In this document: in pieces, positions 1-12,229 of the stretch
Layout: every line of letters begins with the position of its first letter
Position numbering within the stretch: the first letter of the stretch is position 1
Assembly (NCBI GenBank): GCA_025200525.1
Contig: CM045763.1
Coordinates: 57,615,530-57,679,529 of the forward strand
Source: Camellia lanceoleosa
Taxonomy: Eukaryota > Streptophyta > Magnoliopsida > Ericales > Theaceae
Length of the DNA stretch: 64,000 bases
Direction of reading: 5' to 3'
Program-made: the position numbers and the translations under genes
The notes under the pieces: generated by a model
What the model saw: the letters and a program-made list of their open reading frames with translations, nothing else
Database searches by the model: none
Told to the model about the DNA's origin: nothing

Positions 1-90
1 ATGTCTAACAAAAATTGGATATAAATGTCTTACAAGGGGATTCTTGTGATGTGTCTCATTCTACATTGCATCCAGCTTGTTTTCAATTGA

Positions 91-446
91 AGATCAAGAT
101 TGGACCGTTCAGTCCGGTTCGTGGGCTCATTTTTTGGTCTCGTTTCAATAATTTGAACCATTCACATTTTAAGGTTCGTCAAGTACATTATACTTGTAAA
201 AAATTAAGTTGACCGGATAATGGCAACTACATGTTTGAATCAATTTTTTATGAATCGTTTAACTTTTTACCTTTCATTTTTGTTCTATATAAAACTGATA
301 TGAACACGTAGTTGTCATTATTCGATTGACTTGATTTTTTATAGGAATAATTTACTTGCAAACCCTAAAATATGAATAATTCGAATCATCGAAGCGGCAC
401 CCAAAAATAAGTCCACGCACCAGAATGGATTATCTAGTCTTGATCT
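91..446. mobile_element. Foldback MITE, family F copy 1
   Basis: The two halves are long imperfect inverted repeats. The left arm starts AGATCAAGAT and the right arm ends as its reverse complement. Both arms carry the same core: a TTTTTGG patch, ATAATTTGAA with ATTCA, then AAGTTGACCGGATAATG. No coding potential. Two relatives share the core near 26850-27165 and 37230-37690. I could not fix a target duplication. It is a non-autonomous DNA element by structure; the superfamily is not assigned. Confidence 0.6.
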
Positions 447-1069
447 CCAACTAAAGACAAATTAGACCTTTTTATATTCTTAGCGTTAGTGATATATAAT
501 TATTTATTTTCAAAACAAATTTTCAAACTCCGTTCCCTCCTTCATCTCCCACCAACACCCACAACTGTCACCCGTCACCACCAACTAGTACCACCAAAAA
601 CATGGGAATGCCAACCAACAATAATTTTTTATGTTTTTTCCATTTTAACAGATTGGATACCGATGATAATGTTGCATGTCCAAAATAGAGGAACAGACAC
701 ACGCTAAGTTAAATTGCTTTTATCTGAATAAAAATAATCATTTTATAAAGTAATTTTTATTAATAAATCCTATTTAAAAATATTTTAATACAAGTCAAAT
801 TTTTTAACTCATTTAATTCCATGTATTTATATTTTTATTCCATAAAATCATTTTTCTTAATTTACACTATTTTTTTAGACTCTTATACCCTTATATTTAA
901 TATTAATTTATAATGTTGTTATTTAATGTTGGGAAGAAAGGAGAAAAGAGAAGGAAAAAGACCAAAGTATAGAAAATTTCATACACAAATTAAATAACAT
1001 TGATATTATTATTTTATATTATTATATAATATGAATATATTTTTAATTAGCAACACATTAAAAATAATG
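447..1069. other. AT-rich intergenic DNA
   Basis: No gene, RNA or repeat structure that I can support. The only open frame (489-707) has no family resemblance and low-complexity composition. Confidence 0.5.
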
Positions 1070-1320
1070 TGAACATTCTCTCTCATCTGATATGAACGTT
1101 CACAACACCTTTCCGAAAAATTCTCTCTCATCTAATGTAGTGATATGAACGTTCACAACATGTGAACCTTCTTATTTTTAATTGACAACACATTAAAAAT
1201 AATGTGAGCATTCTCTCTCATATGATGTGAACGTTCACAACATCTTTCTAAAAAATTCTCTCTCATCTAATGTAGTGATGTGAACGTTCACAACATATTA
1301 TATTTTTAATCAAATGTGAT
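1070..1320. repeat. 135-bp tandem duplication with palindromes
   Basis: A unit of about 135 bp is duplicated. Each copy has two near-identical palindromes 53 bp apart: TATGAACGTTCACA at 1091 and 1144, TGTGAACGTTCACA at 1226 and 1279. Between them lie CTCTCTCATCTAATG tracts. A fifth palindrome sits at 1767, beyond the GC-rich insert. Confidence 0.7.
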
Positions 1321-1615
1321 TGGGACCTCGAAAATGGGAGCCCCGACTGCCCCTAATATGCAAAACGTCATCGTTTTGTATTTTTTTTTTTTTTTTTTTT
1401 CAACTGAAGAAGGAAGAAGAAGACGAAGAGATGGAGGGGAGGGGAGAGGAGGGGAGGGGAGGAAGAGAAGGAGGGGGAGGGGGTCAACAAACTCGGGGAT
1501 GAGGCGGCGCGGCAGGCCGGGCGAGCCGAGGCTGACGAAGGCGGACGAGCTGACGAGCGACGGCGCTGATCGGCGGCGAGTGTATCGGCGTCGGCGGCGA
1601 CGACGGTCGGAGCCT

Positions 1616-1681
<66 letters not shown>

Positions 1682-1740
1682 GGGCATTCGGGGCACAGAT
1701 TTTTCGGGGGAAAAATCTTTTTCCATTTTTAATTGACAAT
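1320..1740. repeat. GC-rich insert with poly-T, GA tract and (TC)n
   Basis: A compositionally foreign block: an AAACGTCATCGTTTTG motif near 1364, a T tract of about 22, a GGAGGGGA-rich tract, a CG-rich stretch with many CGGCG words, then a perfect TC microsatellite at about 1618-1672. Long open frames on both strands here are low-complexity and not believable as genes. It interrupts the palindrome array on either side. Similar motif-plus-pyrimidine-plus-purine blocks occur at 23200 and 39330. Confidence 0.55.
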
Positions 1741-1830
1741 ACATTTTTATTCACAACATGTAGTGATGTGAACGTTCACAATATGTAAACATTCTCTCTC
1801 ATCTAGTGTAGTGACGAGAACGTTTACATT

Positions 1831-3236
1831 TGTAACACCTCGTATTTTGAGGTACCTCGTATTTTGAGGTATTAATATTTAGTGAGTGGTATTAGTGATT
1901 TATTATAATAATTTAGTAGTGAGATTTTTAGATAGGAATCTAATATAAAATTATTTATCTCATCTCTTTTATATCTATCTCATTGTTATTTATTCTCATT
2001 TAATAGTAAATTCATCAATTTTTCCTAAATTTCCCCATTACGTTGAAAAAAAAAAAAAAGACCGTGGGCAACAACCCACAGTATTCCTTACCCACCACAC
2101 CAAACCCACCATTCCATCATTTCATCTTTCATTTATTTTTAATTTTTTAATCTTCTTTCTCTCCTTCATTTCCTCCATAAACGAGCAGAGTGAGGGAAGC
2201 TTCTTATAATCCTTTCTTCATTCGTCTCTCTCCCTCTCATAAATTGTGTAGAGTAGAAATATATATTATGTTTAGATATGAGAGTGTTTAAAACGAAAAT
2301 GTGTATTTTATAAAAATAAATAAATAAATTGAGAGTTGTAGATTTTATTAAATCATACATATTTTATGTTTTAGAAGTTTGATTAAAGTTATTTTTTGAG
2401 ATCTATGGAGCTATTTTAAATTTATGGTGATGAAATTAATTATTTTGAGGTAAATTCGAATTGTATATAATATGCTCTATTTAAATCTCTTTGCAAAGAG
2501 TTCTCTATTTTTAATTATCCTTAATTTGTAATCCACTTGATTATTGTGGTTATTAATAGACTTTGTAAAATCATTTGTCGAATCGTTGATATTCTAATCA
2601 TTTGGTAAAATTCTTTGCAAATATTTTTAAGTTAAAACGGTGATTTGTCTGATTGAATGACAAGGAAATATTCTGTACATGGATTGTGTGAATTTTGTTA
2701 ATTTGTATACACCAATATGTCCGTATAAGCATGGAGCTTGGGTGAGGTGGGTGCATAATTGAATTTGTTCACTGGTCATGTACTGAGTAGGACCGGGTAT
2801 TTAGTCCTAGAATATTATCATATATCTAGTTGATTTGTTGTGCAATTTGATAAACTGCTTGATTATCGTATCGTTGATTTAATGTCATAAATTGTTCGAT
2901 TCCTGTTAATTTATTCTGTATCTGAGCCTTGTATTTTTGTCGTATTGTATACTTTTCAAATTAATTTATTTTTCAGGTGCGGAGCAGATTTTAGCAGAGA
3001 TCAAAATTGAGATTAAAAAAATTTATTAATATAGAGATTTGGGACCCACCACTATAATTATTAAATTTGGAGATAGTTGTAATATTGTTTATTTCAGAGA
3101 TAAATGTACTATAGAATATTTTGAAGAATACGGTACAATTTGAAGACAATTTTGTAGATATTATTTTTGGGAGCAAAACTTGTATATTTTTTTAGCTATT
3201 TTAGTGTATTTAACAACCCGCAAGTGGGGCGTTGCA
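1831..3236 (+). mobile_element. Solo LTR, family C
   Basis: It starts TGTAACACCTCG and ends GGGGCGTTGCA, the TG...CA form of an LTR with near-palindromic ends. Flanks are ACATT on the left and ACATC on the right, a 5-bp target duplication with one mismatch. No internal coding region and no second LTR, so a solo LTR left by LTR-LTR recombination is the simplest reading. A small inverted repeat around TATTTTGAGGTA is duplicated at the left end. Plus strand is inferred only from a pyrimidine-rich leader-like stretch near 2100-2200. Confidence 0.65.
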
Positions 3237-3239
3237 ACA

Positions 3240-3430
3240 TCCGTATATTTTAGTATGAATATTCACATCACGTAATTGACAACACAATGAAAAAAATTAA
3301 TTTCAAATTAATATGAATATAATGATGTGAATATTCATTTAAATTACATGATGTGAATATTCACATTATATAATTGACAACACAATGACAAAAATTTATT
3401 TCAAATTAATATGAATATAATAACAGTCAA
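3240..3430. repeat. About 100-bp tandem repeat with GTGAATATTCAC palindromes
   Basis: Two copies of a segment containing TGAATATTCACAT, TAATTGACAACACAATGA and TTCAAATTAATATGAATATAAT. It is an AT-rich relative of the 1070-1320 palindrome array, now split from it by the solo LTR at 1831-3236. Confidence 0.6.
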
Positions 3431-3439
3431 TATTTTGAT

Positions 3440-4500
3440 GCATGGAACTACCAAAACATAATGACAATTAATATTAATAGGGGGCAAGAGAGATTTATTT
3501 TGATCTTCTTATCTCAAATAAGATTTAATTAAATAATTAAAAAGAATATGAATATAATGGAATAAAACTCTTAAAAAATAGACTTATCAAAAAAAACTCT
3601 TTTTTATAAAATGCACGAAGACAAAATGTTATAAATTAATAATTACTAGGTCAAAGGATTAGGTATTGCTTAACTACTTTTTTATTATTTTTTATTTATT
3701 ATTTTTTTTTTACGATAAACTAAGTAATTTTTGCTCTTTTGGCGTTGGCCGTTACTGTAAGTTAAAGGCGAATCCAAGTGGACACCACTAGTTTGTATCA
3801 TTCTTGAAGGTGGAAACGCGCACACAAAAGATGAGGGCGGGTGCGAGTCGATTGTCACCATAGAACTTTTAATTTGTTGTTCGTTTATTAGATTGATAGT
3901 TTAAAAAAAATTAATTTGTATTTATTTGTCAATCTAGCAGATGTGAATTGAGTAGATTAATGGATAGGTATGAATCGATTTGGTGATTTAAAATTTTATA
4001 AATTTTTAACATAATTTAACTTTTATATTTTTCAAAAAAAAAAAAAAAAGTATTACAGTCAATGACTTAAAAATATAATACAATCACTACATGCCTCATC
4101 CAAAAAAAGAAAGTTTAAAATTTTATAATATTACAATCACGGCATGCCTCATGCACATAAAATATTAAATAAAGTATTACAATATGTGATTCTTAAAATA
4201 TAAAAATAATTCAAATCACCAAAACCATTAACAGAGTAGTAGTAGAGATTATATGTCTCTATATTGTTACATTTATATCTGTTTTTAAAAATAAAAATCA
4301 ACCAGCATATATCATCTTTTTTATTTATTATTTTTGGAGTTAGATTTAAAAATAAAAAAATATTGATAAATAATATATTTATTTTTTTCAATTCAAAAAA
4401 TATATTCAAATTGAAAATTATTTTTCAACAGAATATTTAAATTCTTTTTCAATTGAAAATACAAATAGAATATCTAAACAAATTTAAAATACAAAGTTTT
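3440..4500. other. AT-rich intergenic DNA
   Basis: Homopolymer runs and a small duplicated phrase (CATGCCTCAT near 4092 and 4145). No gene visible on either strand. Confidence 0.5.
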
Positions 4501-4509
4501 ACAAATTAC

Positions 4510-4727
4510 TAGGGTTACTTGCGGTTTGGCGATTCAGTTGCGGCCAAAAGAATTTCAAATCCGCCATCCGTCTGAAACTAGGCAGATTGGAAAAAATAAA
4601 TCCGCAACCGTCCGCTCGTCATCACGTATCCGTCCAAAATGTAGCGGATCGGATCGGATCGGCTCGATTGATTTGGACGAATCGATATATCCGCTGCTCA
4701 CCCCTAACAAAAAGGAATCTCTAGCTT
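4510..4727. mobile_element. Possible hAT-type MITE
   Basis: A GC-richer island bounded by TAGGGTTACTTGCGG on the left and, reversed, TAGGGGTGAGCAGCGG on the right. It holds repeated CGGAT words. The ends resemble hAT termini, but I see no convincing 8-bp target duplication. Confidence 0.3.
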
Positions 4728-5330
4728 AAATATTGTGATAGTTACAAAAAAAAAAAACTTATATATTTTGAATAAAAATATGACGAATTATACTAATACT
4801 TTTTGTAAATTGAAACTTGCATCACTTTAATTTATGACTTTTTAGTTGTAATACATTTTATCATAAATTTTAAAGTTTGTTTCAAATAAAGACCGTCAAA
4901 GATATTTCTTTTGCAAATGGCCAATTTTAAGGGCAAAGTTGTCATACAATTCATTTTGTATTAGTTAACTTATATGTTGTTTGAAATGTAATGACTTTTT
5001 TTTTTTTTGAATGAATAATGTTGGAATTTTTCATATTATAAAGTTATGTTTGGTTTAGTTTTCAGAAATTTTTTTGTAAGAAACTAAAAATTAAATTAGT
5101 GAGAAAAATTAAAAATACATCATTTTTATATAATTTTATCTTTTGAGAGGATAGAAGTAATTTTTTAAAATATTTTTTTATATTTATTTTTGTTAAATTA
5201 ATTTCTATTTTTTCAAAAGTCAATATGACGACAATTTTGATATCATTATTAAACCAATTCATTAAATCAAAAAATTCAAAATTAAAAATATTTTATATAT
5301 AAATGTATCGATTATACATTAAAAGTTAAA

Positions 5331-5460
5331 TAATCATCCATTAGATGATAATCATTCCTATTAACAACAAATTTAACCATCTATTACATGATAATCATTC
5401 AAAAATATTAACAAAAACAATCATCCATTACATGATCATTATTCAAACACATACTAAAAA
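5331..5460. repeat. 45-bp tandem repeat, three copies
   Basis: Three diverged copies of a phrase containing CATCCATTACATGATAATCATTC, period about 45 bp, in AT-rich DNA. Confidence 0.55.
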
Positions 5461-5602
5461 TTAATTTGATAAAAAAAATAAAAATGTAAATGATTTATCA
5501 TTTTTATATAATTTTATCTTTAATGGGCGGAAATAATTTTTTTGTCAAACTAATTTATATTTTGTCAAATTAATGATTTTGCTCTTGAAATGAAGCAACA
5601 AT

Positions 5603-5822
5603 GGGGGTGTTTGGTGTGGATTATAGGGGGTGATTATAGTTTATTTTAATTTGGGAATTTGTGCCAGACTTTGGTACAGCTTTTGGTTACAGTTTTTTAG
5701 ACAAAAATAGCTTAAATAAACTGAGAAAAGCTGATTATTTAGAAACTGAGGGAGGGGTGCTTTTGACTTCTGCTTTTTGATTATCAACTTTTAATTTACA
5801 ATAAACTGTACCAAACAACACC
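5603..5822. mobile_element. MITE (GTGTTTGGT ends)
   Basis: Inverted ends GGGTGTTTGGTGTGG and CCAAACAACACC. The body shares wording with the element at 8034-8248 (CAGACTTT.GGT, AGACAAAAATAG.TTAAATAAA), so the two are one family. Target duplication not resolved. Confidence 0.5.
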
Positions 5823-5830
5823 AATCACTG

Positions 5831-6240
5831 TGTTTGGTTGTGGTTTTTTGAATATAGTTTTTTGAAAATTTTATACAACTTGTTTGGTTATTCTAAAAAA
5901 TGAGTTATGTTTTCAAAAAAATAAATGAGATAGGTAGGCTTTAGTAGAATAAGTATATATAGGTAGGCTTTGAAAATGAGATAGGTAGGCTTTAGTAGAA
6001 TAGGTACATATAGGTACAAACAGGTACATATATGTATGTATATATATATATTTAAAAAATCTGAGAGAATGTTTTGATGTGATTTTTTTGTATTTTTTTA
6101 ATTGTTTCAATCATTAATTTGGAGGAAAATTTGAAATTGTAATGATATATTTTTTGGAAAACCAAACAACCATTTTTTTTCAAAAAACAATTTTCAAATC
6201 AATTTTTCAAAAAAAATTTCAAAAAACCACAACCAAGCAT
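5831..6240. mobile_element. MITE flanked by ACTG
   Basis: Long terminal inverted repeats: GTTTGGTTGTGGTTTTTTGAA at the left, its reverse complement at the right, continuing as TTTGAAAATTG-type sequence. ACTG flanks both sides. The interior has short direct repeats of GAGATAGGTAGGCTTTAGTAG (about 5928-6010) and GGTACATA words. Confidence 0.6.
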
Positions 6241-6282
6241 ACTGAATATCTTTGATTATCTTTATTTAGATAGTTAAATAAA

Positions 6283-6552
6283 ATGGTAAACTACCAATAG
6301 ATCCTAATAGTTAGACTTAATTCTCATCAAGTCCTATTAAAAATAAGTTCTGGTAAAATTGTTGCCAAAAATAATTTTTTTGTAACAATTTTTTATATAC
6401 GTCGCTAAAAATTAATAATTAATGACTTTTTTTGTCATGATTTTTATAAATTGTCACTAAAATTTACAATTAGTTACTTTTTTTATGATAAATTTTTCTT
6501 ATAAGACCTATTAAATAATAAGTTCACCTATTAAGATCTATACGTCAGTATC
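6283..6552 (+). mobile_element. MITE family G, copy 1
   Basis: It begins GGTAAACTACCAATAGATCC and runs through repeats of GTCGCTAAAAATTA / GTCACTAAAATTTA type. The reverse complement of 22570-23010 matches it along its length, so two dispersed copies in opposite orientation are present. The subterminal GTCRCTAAAA words recall CACTA-type subterminal repeats, but no CACTA end is visible. Confidence 0.5.
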
Positions 6553-6883
6553 CCTAAATAAAATTAGGTGTAACATAACAGAATAGGTTTCATATACAGG
6601 ATAAACTACATAATATAAAAATGTAGTACGGAATCATCAGTGGCCAGTCCTGTGGGGAAAATTATTTGGAGTTTTTGGAGCGCAATTTGATTTTGTTTCT
6701 CCTTAATTATAATTTATCATATTTTTTCTTGTTCTCAAATTACTTAAAACAAAATTTTAAGTTATACTTTTTTCACCAATCACAATATACTTAAAGAATC
6801 ATATGGTGCCCAAGCCCAGGCAATAACTTCTCAGGCTTGTGGTGGTAGCGATAGGATAGGCTGTGTGAAAGGAGGGAGATAGT

Positions 6884-7173
6884 GGCCTTGTTTGGTTTAT
6901 ATTTGAGAAATATATTTTGAGATAAAAAGTACGAAAATTTATTTGGTTTAATTTTTTTTCAAAAGATGTTTTAAAAAATTATTTTGATAGAGAGTTTTGA
7001 AAAAAGTGATTGATTTGATGTGTATGAAAGAGAGATTTGTTTAGAAAATTTGTAAACTAAACAAGTTTTGAAAAAAAAATTTAAGAAAATTTGTTTGGTT
7101 TGATTACTTTTGAAAACTTATTTGTAGAGAATCTTTCCCAAATGTTTTTCTGAAACACAAACCAAACAAGGCC
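6884..7173. mobile_element. MITE with AGT target duplication
   Basis: Perfect terminal inverted repeat GGCCTTGTTTGGTTT / AAACCAAACAAGGCC, 290 bp long, flanked by AGT on both sides (6881-6883 and 7174-7176). No coding capacity. The 3-bp duplication fits a PIF/Harbinger-like MITE, but the superfamily is an inference. Confidence 0.7.
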
Positions 7174-7491
7174 AGTATTTTTTATTCTTGAAAAATGATT
7201 ATAATCATTGCACATTGTTATCGATGGTCTTTATTTAAGACAAAATACAAATTGGAAGCAAATGTATTGTAATTGAAATAATATGGATGAAATTAGAACT
7301 CAATAATAATAATAATAATGAATTATTTATAAAATTTGCTCTTTATTTATTTTGTGTGTAGTAAGGAATTAGCATAGTTAAGCTGTTTTCCATTCAGATG
7401 AGAAATTCTCATATTATAAATAAGAATGTGAATCTTTCAGTAATGCACATTTTCTGATTTTTGATACTCACAATTGCTCTCTTTTTTTCTT

Positions 7492-7702
7492 AAGGCTTCA
7501 TTTGGCTAATGATTTTTGATTTTTAAAAAAAAAGCATAAAAAGACAAAATTAGTTATATAAACTAATAAGATAGAATATCATATCAAAACCATAATCATT
7601 ACATTTTTTCTCTCACAAAAGTCAAAAAAGCCAAACCAAACGAGATTAAAAAAATCCCAACACAAAAAAGTTAACTAAAAAAGTCAATGCCAAACGAGGG
7701 GT
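7492..7702. mobile_element. MITE family H, copy 1
   Basis: Ends GGCTTCATTTGGC... and ...GCCAAACGAGGGG are inverted. The interior (AAAGTCAAAAAAGCCAAACC, ATGATATTCTATCTTATT in reverse) recurs at 21757-21957 and 38190-38630. Confidence 0.55.
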
Positions 7703-8033
7703 AAGTCTTCTCCCATGCTATTATAAGTGTACTTCCTTCTCCAACAACAGTGGTGGCGGAGTTAAGCAGCAGTGACGGGGACGATGTCGATAGGGACGAC
7801 GAGCTTTCAATTAGATCTTTCATTTTAGACTATATCTTTGAGCAGATCGATGGTTTTTCATGAATTGTAACTATTTTTTTGACGAATTTGTTTTTTGTTT
7901 TGTTGTTTGGTTGGGATGTTCCTTTGGGATCTTATTTATGTATTATTGCTTTATTAATATAATATTTCTCATGTTCTACAAAAAAAAATAGTTATCACAG
8001 ATTCGAGATCCTTTTCTCTTAGAATGATATATA

Positions 8034-8248
8034 AGGCCTATTTGGTATAGATTTCAAGAATTTATTTTAATTTAGGAATTGTGTCAGATTTTTTGGTTTA
8101 ATTTCTACTTATAATTTATTAGGCAGAAATAGTTTAAATAAATTTAAAAAAAAAAAAACTAATTATTTATAAGTTAGGAAAATGGTATTTTTTATTTTTA
8201 TTTTTTGATTATCGAATTTTAACTTAAAAAAATTCTACCAAACAGGCC
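8034..8248. mobile_element. MITE with ATA target duplication
   Basis: Terminal inverted repeats AGGCCTATTTGGTATAGA / TTCTACCAAACAGGCC, flanked by ATA on each side. Same family as 5603-5822. Confidence 0.6.
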
Positions 8249-8251
8249 ATA

Positions 8252-9860
8252 GTTTTTGTGTGATATTTCACTATATATGGTCTTTTGTTACCCCACTATT
8301 ATAACTCATAAATTTAAAAGTATTAGGTTCAAATTGTGTTTATAGATTTTTTGTAATACTTTTAAGTGTTACATGTATTAATTGGTATAATAATTAATGT
8401 ACCAATATATATTATGACATTACTATTTTAAAATTATGATTCCACCTATTATACAAATTACAAAAATTTAAAACCTTTAAAATTATATTATATCATCTAT
8501 TAGTACATTAATTAATATAATAATTCATGTCCGTTATTCATTCTTTTATGTAATGTATATAAATGATTAAATATAGAATTAATAATCAAAATAATAATAA
8601 TAATAATAATAATTAAAAAATTGCAAGGGTGGGACCAGTTTGGTGAGAAAGAATTGGCAGTAGAACGCAGCCGGGGATTGGCATTCTATTATGTCCGTAT
8701 GATGAGAGCTAGTTGACATTCAAGAAAAAATATTAAACACGTAACGGTGGGTGCAAATCAAAATTATTATTATGAATTAGTGATAATATTGTGTGATATT
8801 ATTATTATATTCGATATTTATTTGACATTTAAGAATCATTTAGTAATGGGCTAAATTAATTAAAAAGTTAGTAGATTATTAAAAAAATTTAAAAATCGTA
8901 TAAAAATATCAAAGATTACTTCTCATTCTCTGTATTTTTTTAAATATTTTTTAATAAAAAATTAAAAAGTCATTCTCAAATATTTTAACTTTTTTTGCCT
9001 CATTTTAGCCAAACAACTACTAAAAAGAGCCACTTTTCAAACCAATTCTTAGTCTCTGAGTTATTTTAAATTGAACCAATATGATTTGTGATTGTTTTTT
9101 TAATTTGAATGTGATTTATTTATACAATGTGACTTAATACTTTAATATTGGTGTTTTGCTCAACATATAAGGGGTGTGTTAATTAGTGATAAGTGTGAAA
9201 CAATGCTCTCAAACCAACGAATAATTTGTTCAATTCATATCCGTTTGGTATTATTTTCAAATTTTTTTTTTTATTGTTCTTATTTTCAAAACAAGAACAA
9301 TAAAATTTGAAAAGCATTCATCGTATTCATAAATAAAAACCTTTTAATGTTTCATACAAGTGAGATGTTTTCCAATAATTCTTCCAACAACAGTATGCAA
9401 ACTAAGTTTTTTTTTTTTTTTTTTTTGGAAGTAAGAGCATCAAACCTAGATCAATTGATAGAATTATATCCGACGGTGGAGATCAAAGTGTTGTGGGTCG
9501 CTAATACACAAAGCACTAAATCACTTTCATATGATGATTTTTCAGGACAACTAGGCTGACTGATGACGACTATTAACACTCTCAGAATGCCTTTTGGAGC
9601 CCCCCAAATTAAAGCCATTGTTTATTCATTTCGTGATGGCATCATTGGCATGGCATGTCCTACCTTACCTACTGTTGTCTAAAATGCACATGCTGTAGGG
9701 GATTTGATCCTCTTCCATTCCTGTACACACGAAAAAAATTTAAAAAAAAAAAAAAAATCCAATTACAAATTATAAATTCAATGGCCACAAACTGAATGTT
9801 TAATTAAATTTTAAATTGGGTTTTTAAATGAAAATATGTTTAGCAACTACACTTTTATTT
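8252..9860. other. AT-rich intergenic DNA
   Basis: Contains short ATA/AAT microsatellites (about 8590-8612) and poly-T or poly-A runs (9409-9425, 9740-9757). No gene recognised. A GC-normal stretch at 9430-9720 shows no clear frame or family match. Confidence 0.45.
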
Positions 9861-9865
9861 ATCCA

Positions 9866-11790
9866 TGTGGTAACTCAATCCGTACTATGCGTAATTATGT
9901 ATGTGATTATGTGTTTAATAAGAATTTGCAAGTTTAAATATGGAAAATATGTTAATTTGAAAAAATATCTGTTGAAAGTAAGAAAATCTGTTGCAATTGA
10001 AACTTCAAATTGAAATTGAAAGCCTTAGAGGCGTAATAAATAAAAACCGACTTCATATCTGTGATTAGAATGCTTTATAGAGCTCACGGTGAAACTTTGA
10101 AGAATTACGATTCGTAATGATTAAATAATGTTTTGTGAGTTTGGTCATATATGTGTGTTTTGCCTATTATTCTTCATTGTAGCTTGAGAGCCCTAGAGTG
10201 TGAATTAGAGAGAGAAGAAGAGGAAAAAGCTAGGGATTTGAAGGGAATCAAGGGGCAAACCATAGATTTGAGCTAAGGTATGGAAAATTACTCACAAACT
10301 TTGATTCTAACTCATCTTTGTCAAGAAATCATGAAGAAATTAGGAATTTAAGCTAGGGTTTGAGTTGTGTAGTGACTAGGGTTAAAGGCATGAAATTGGA
10401 CCTTAACATCTACACCATTGTTTGTTTTGAGTTTATTTTTTTGATTGATCCATGAAACAAACCCTAGATGGTTCACATAAACAAGATTTGTGAGAAAATC
10501 ATTCATGAATATATATGTATTTTGAACTAGTGTATGTAAACCAAGAAATTGTGAAAAGATGAGACTATGGAATTGTTGTTGATGCAAGATTTATATGTTT
10601 AATGTGAAACTACACTTGTGTCATGCTTAGATATCATGTTTTTCAGTTGTTTTTGCATGGATTTGGGCTTGGGAATGAGAGGAAAACGTTTATATCTTGG
10701 GCCATTTTCGGACTGCCTGAGTGAGCCCAGACTGCTCGTGCGGCCTCAGGCTTTGCACGAGCGCCCAAGATTTAAGCCTAAAACCACTCATCTCTGTGCG
10801 CTTAAGCGGCGGCCATTTTCGCACGTACGGAGCTAGACCGTTCGAGCGGCTGGATCGGCCGCACGTGCGGCCCAACATGGAAGAATTTATGTTGTTTTGT
10901 CTTGCTACCCCCGGCTTCCGGAATGCACTCCCAACCATATTTAGACCCTTTTGGGAGTGAAATGATTCTTAGAAACTCACTAAAGAAGGTTGTGATTTAG
11001 GAAAGAAAAGAGCACAATTGAAGCAAATGATTTAACGAATGTGTATGTGTGAATGTTTGTGTAGGTCGAGTAGCCGAGGAAAAATCGCGAAATCAAACAC
11101 ACTGTGAGTAGTAATATTGTATACTTATACTCTTTATTGCGTACCTCGAACCTTGAACAGTAATTGGTGCTAACATTATGAATTTATTGGAAATAACGAA
11201 ACTTTATTGATATTACATAACATGTGTTAAATGATTGGACCTGAGACTGCTTGTTAAATGATTGGGTCCGAGGCTGCTTGTTATATGATTGGGTCTACTT
11301 GGTTTATATAATTATGAATACTGTGAAAATCTTATGATCATCTACTTATTCTACTTTACTATATTATTATTCATTGAGCTTCGCTCACTCAATCTTATGT
11401 ATGCACATGTAGGTGACCAGCAGCATGGAACACACCTCTAGAGTTAACTTAAGGAGCCCTTTTGTATCCCAATCGAGTTATGCCTCCGAGACAGAGTTTT
11501 GTCCTAACTCACACTACACCTTGATCTTATTATGTTTTTGTTATTATAGTCTTGTGTTGTAAACAACATGTATTCTTTTGTTGGGCATGTATATGCATTA
11601 ATGTGCTATGTGTTAACTATCAAATGTTGCTTATGATTGGCACAACTCAATGGATCTTTCTTTACTTTATGCTTTCGTTTATGGCTCCATTAGCATAAAT
11701 ATTTTGTATGTTCATTTGAGGCCTTCGATAATCTACGAATTACTGGCCAGTTATAATCTAAACTTTTAGGGACAGGTTCGGGTCATAACA
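9866..11790 (+). mobile_element. Solo LTR, family A copy 1
   Basis: It ends GGGTCATAACA. The reverse complement of that end, TGTTATGACCCGAACCTGTC, aligns with the start of the element at 41500. The other end is TGTGGTAACTC. Flanks are ATCCA and ATACA, a 5-bp target duplication with one change. Length 1,925 bp; no coding region. In plus orientation it has a leader-like stretch with GAGCTAAG followed by GTATGG near 10275, so plus is the probable sense. A CpG-rich block with CTCGTGCGG, GCACGAGCG, TTCGAGCGG and GCACGTGCGG lies at 10720-10875. Confidence 0.7.
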
Positions 11791-11831
11791 ATACATACAT
11801 AATTGGTAACCACAAATTTTAGTTCTATGAT

Positions 11832-12229
11832 TTGGATTTGTTGAGTTTGAATCTTTTGTTCAAATTCCCTTCTTTCATTTTCTGCCAAGTTTTTTTTCTT
11901 TGTGATATGATGAATTTTTTTTATTTGAATGTGAGTTAATAGGTGATTTGTGATGGAAGAACGCGTCAAATTTAGACATAAAATATTGTCAAATTTGTTT
12001 TAAGTAAGTTTATTAGGCCATGTTTGTATGTTGGATTTGTTGAGTTTGAATCTTTTGTTCAAATTCCCTTCTTTCATTTTCTGCCAAGTTTTTTTTCTTT
12101 GTGATATGATGAATTTTTTTTATTTGAATGTGAGTTAATAGGTGATTTGTGATGGAAGAACGCGTCAAATTTAGACATAAAATATTGTCAAATTTGTTTT
12201 AAGTAAGTTTATTAGGCCATGTTTGTATG
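11832..12229. repeat. Perfect 199-bp tandem duplication
   Basis: Two adjacent copies (11832-12030 and 12031-12229) that I read as identical. The unit starts TTGGATTTGTTGAG and includes GGAAGAACGCGTCAAATT. Identity implies a recent duplication or an assembly duplication. No gene inside. Confidence 0.85.

Noticed and set aside
1316..1744. 138-codon plus-strand and 86-codon minus-strand frames with poly-Arg/Ser-Leu
   Set aside because: Driven by a TC microsatellite and GGAGGA tract; no conserved motif.
5320..5460. CRISPR-like spaced repeats
   Set aside because: Three diverged 45-bp tandem copies in a plant nuclear context; CRISPR arrays are not expected and the repeats and spacers are not distinct.
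10618..10960. Three overlapping frames of 72-82 codons in a GC-rich patch
   Set aside because: They cover the CpG-rich cluster of a solo LTR; overlapping frames on both strands and no family match.
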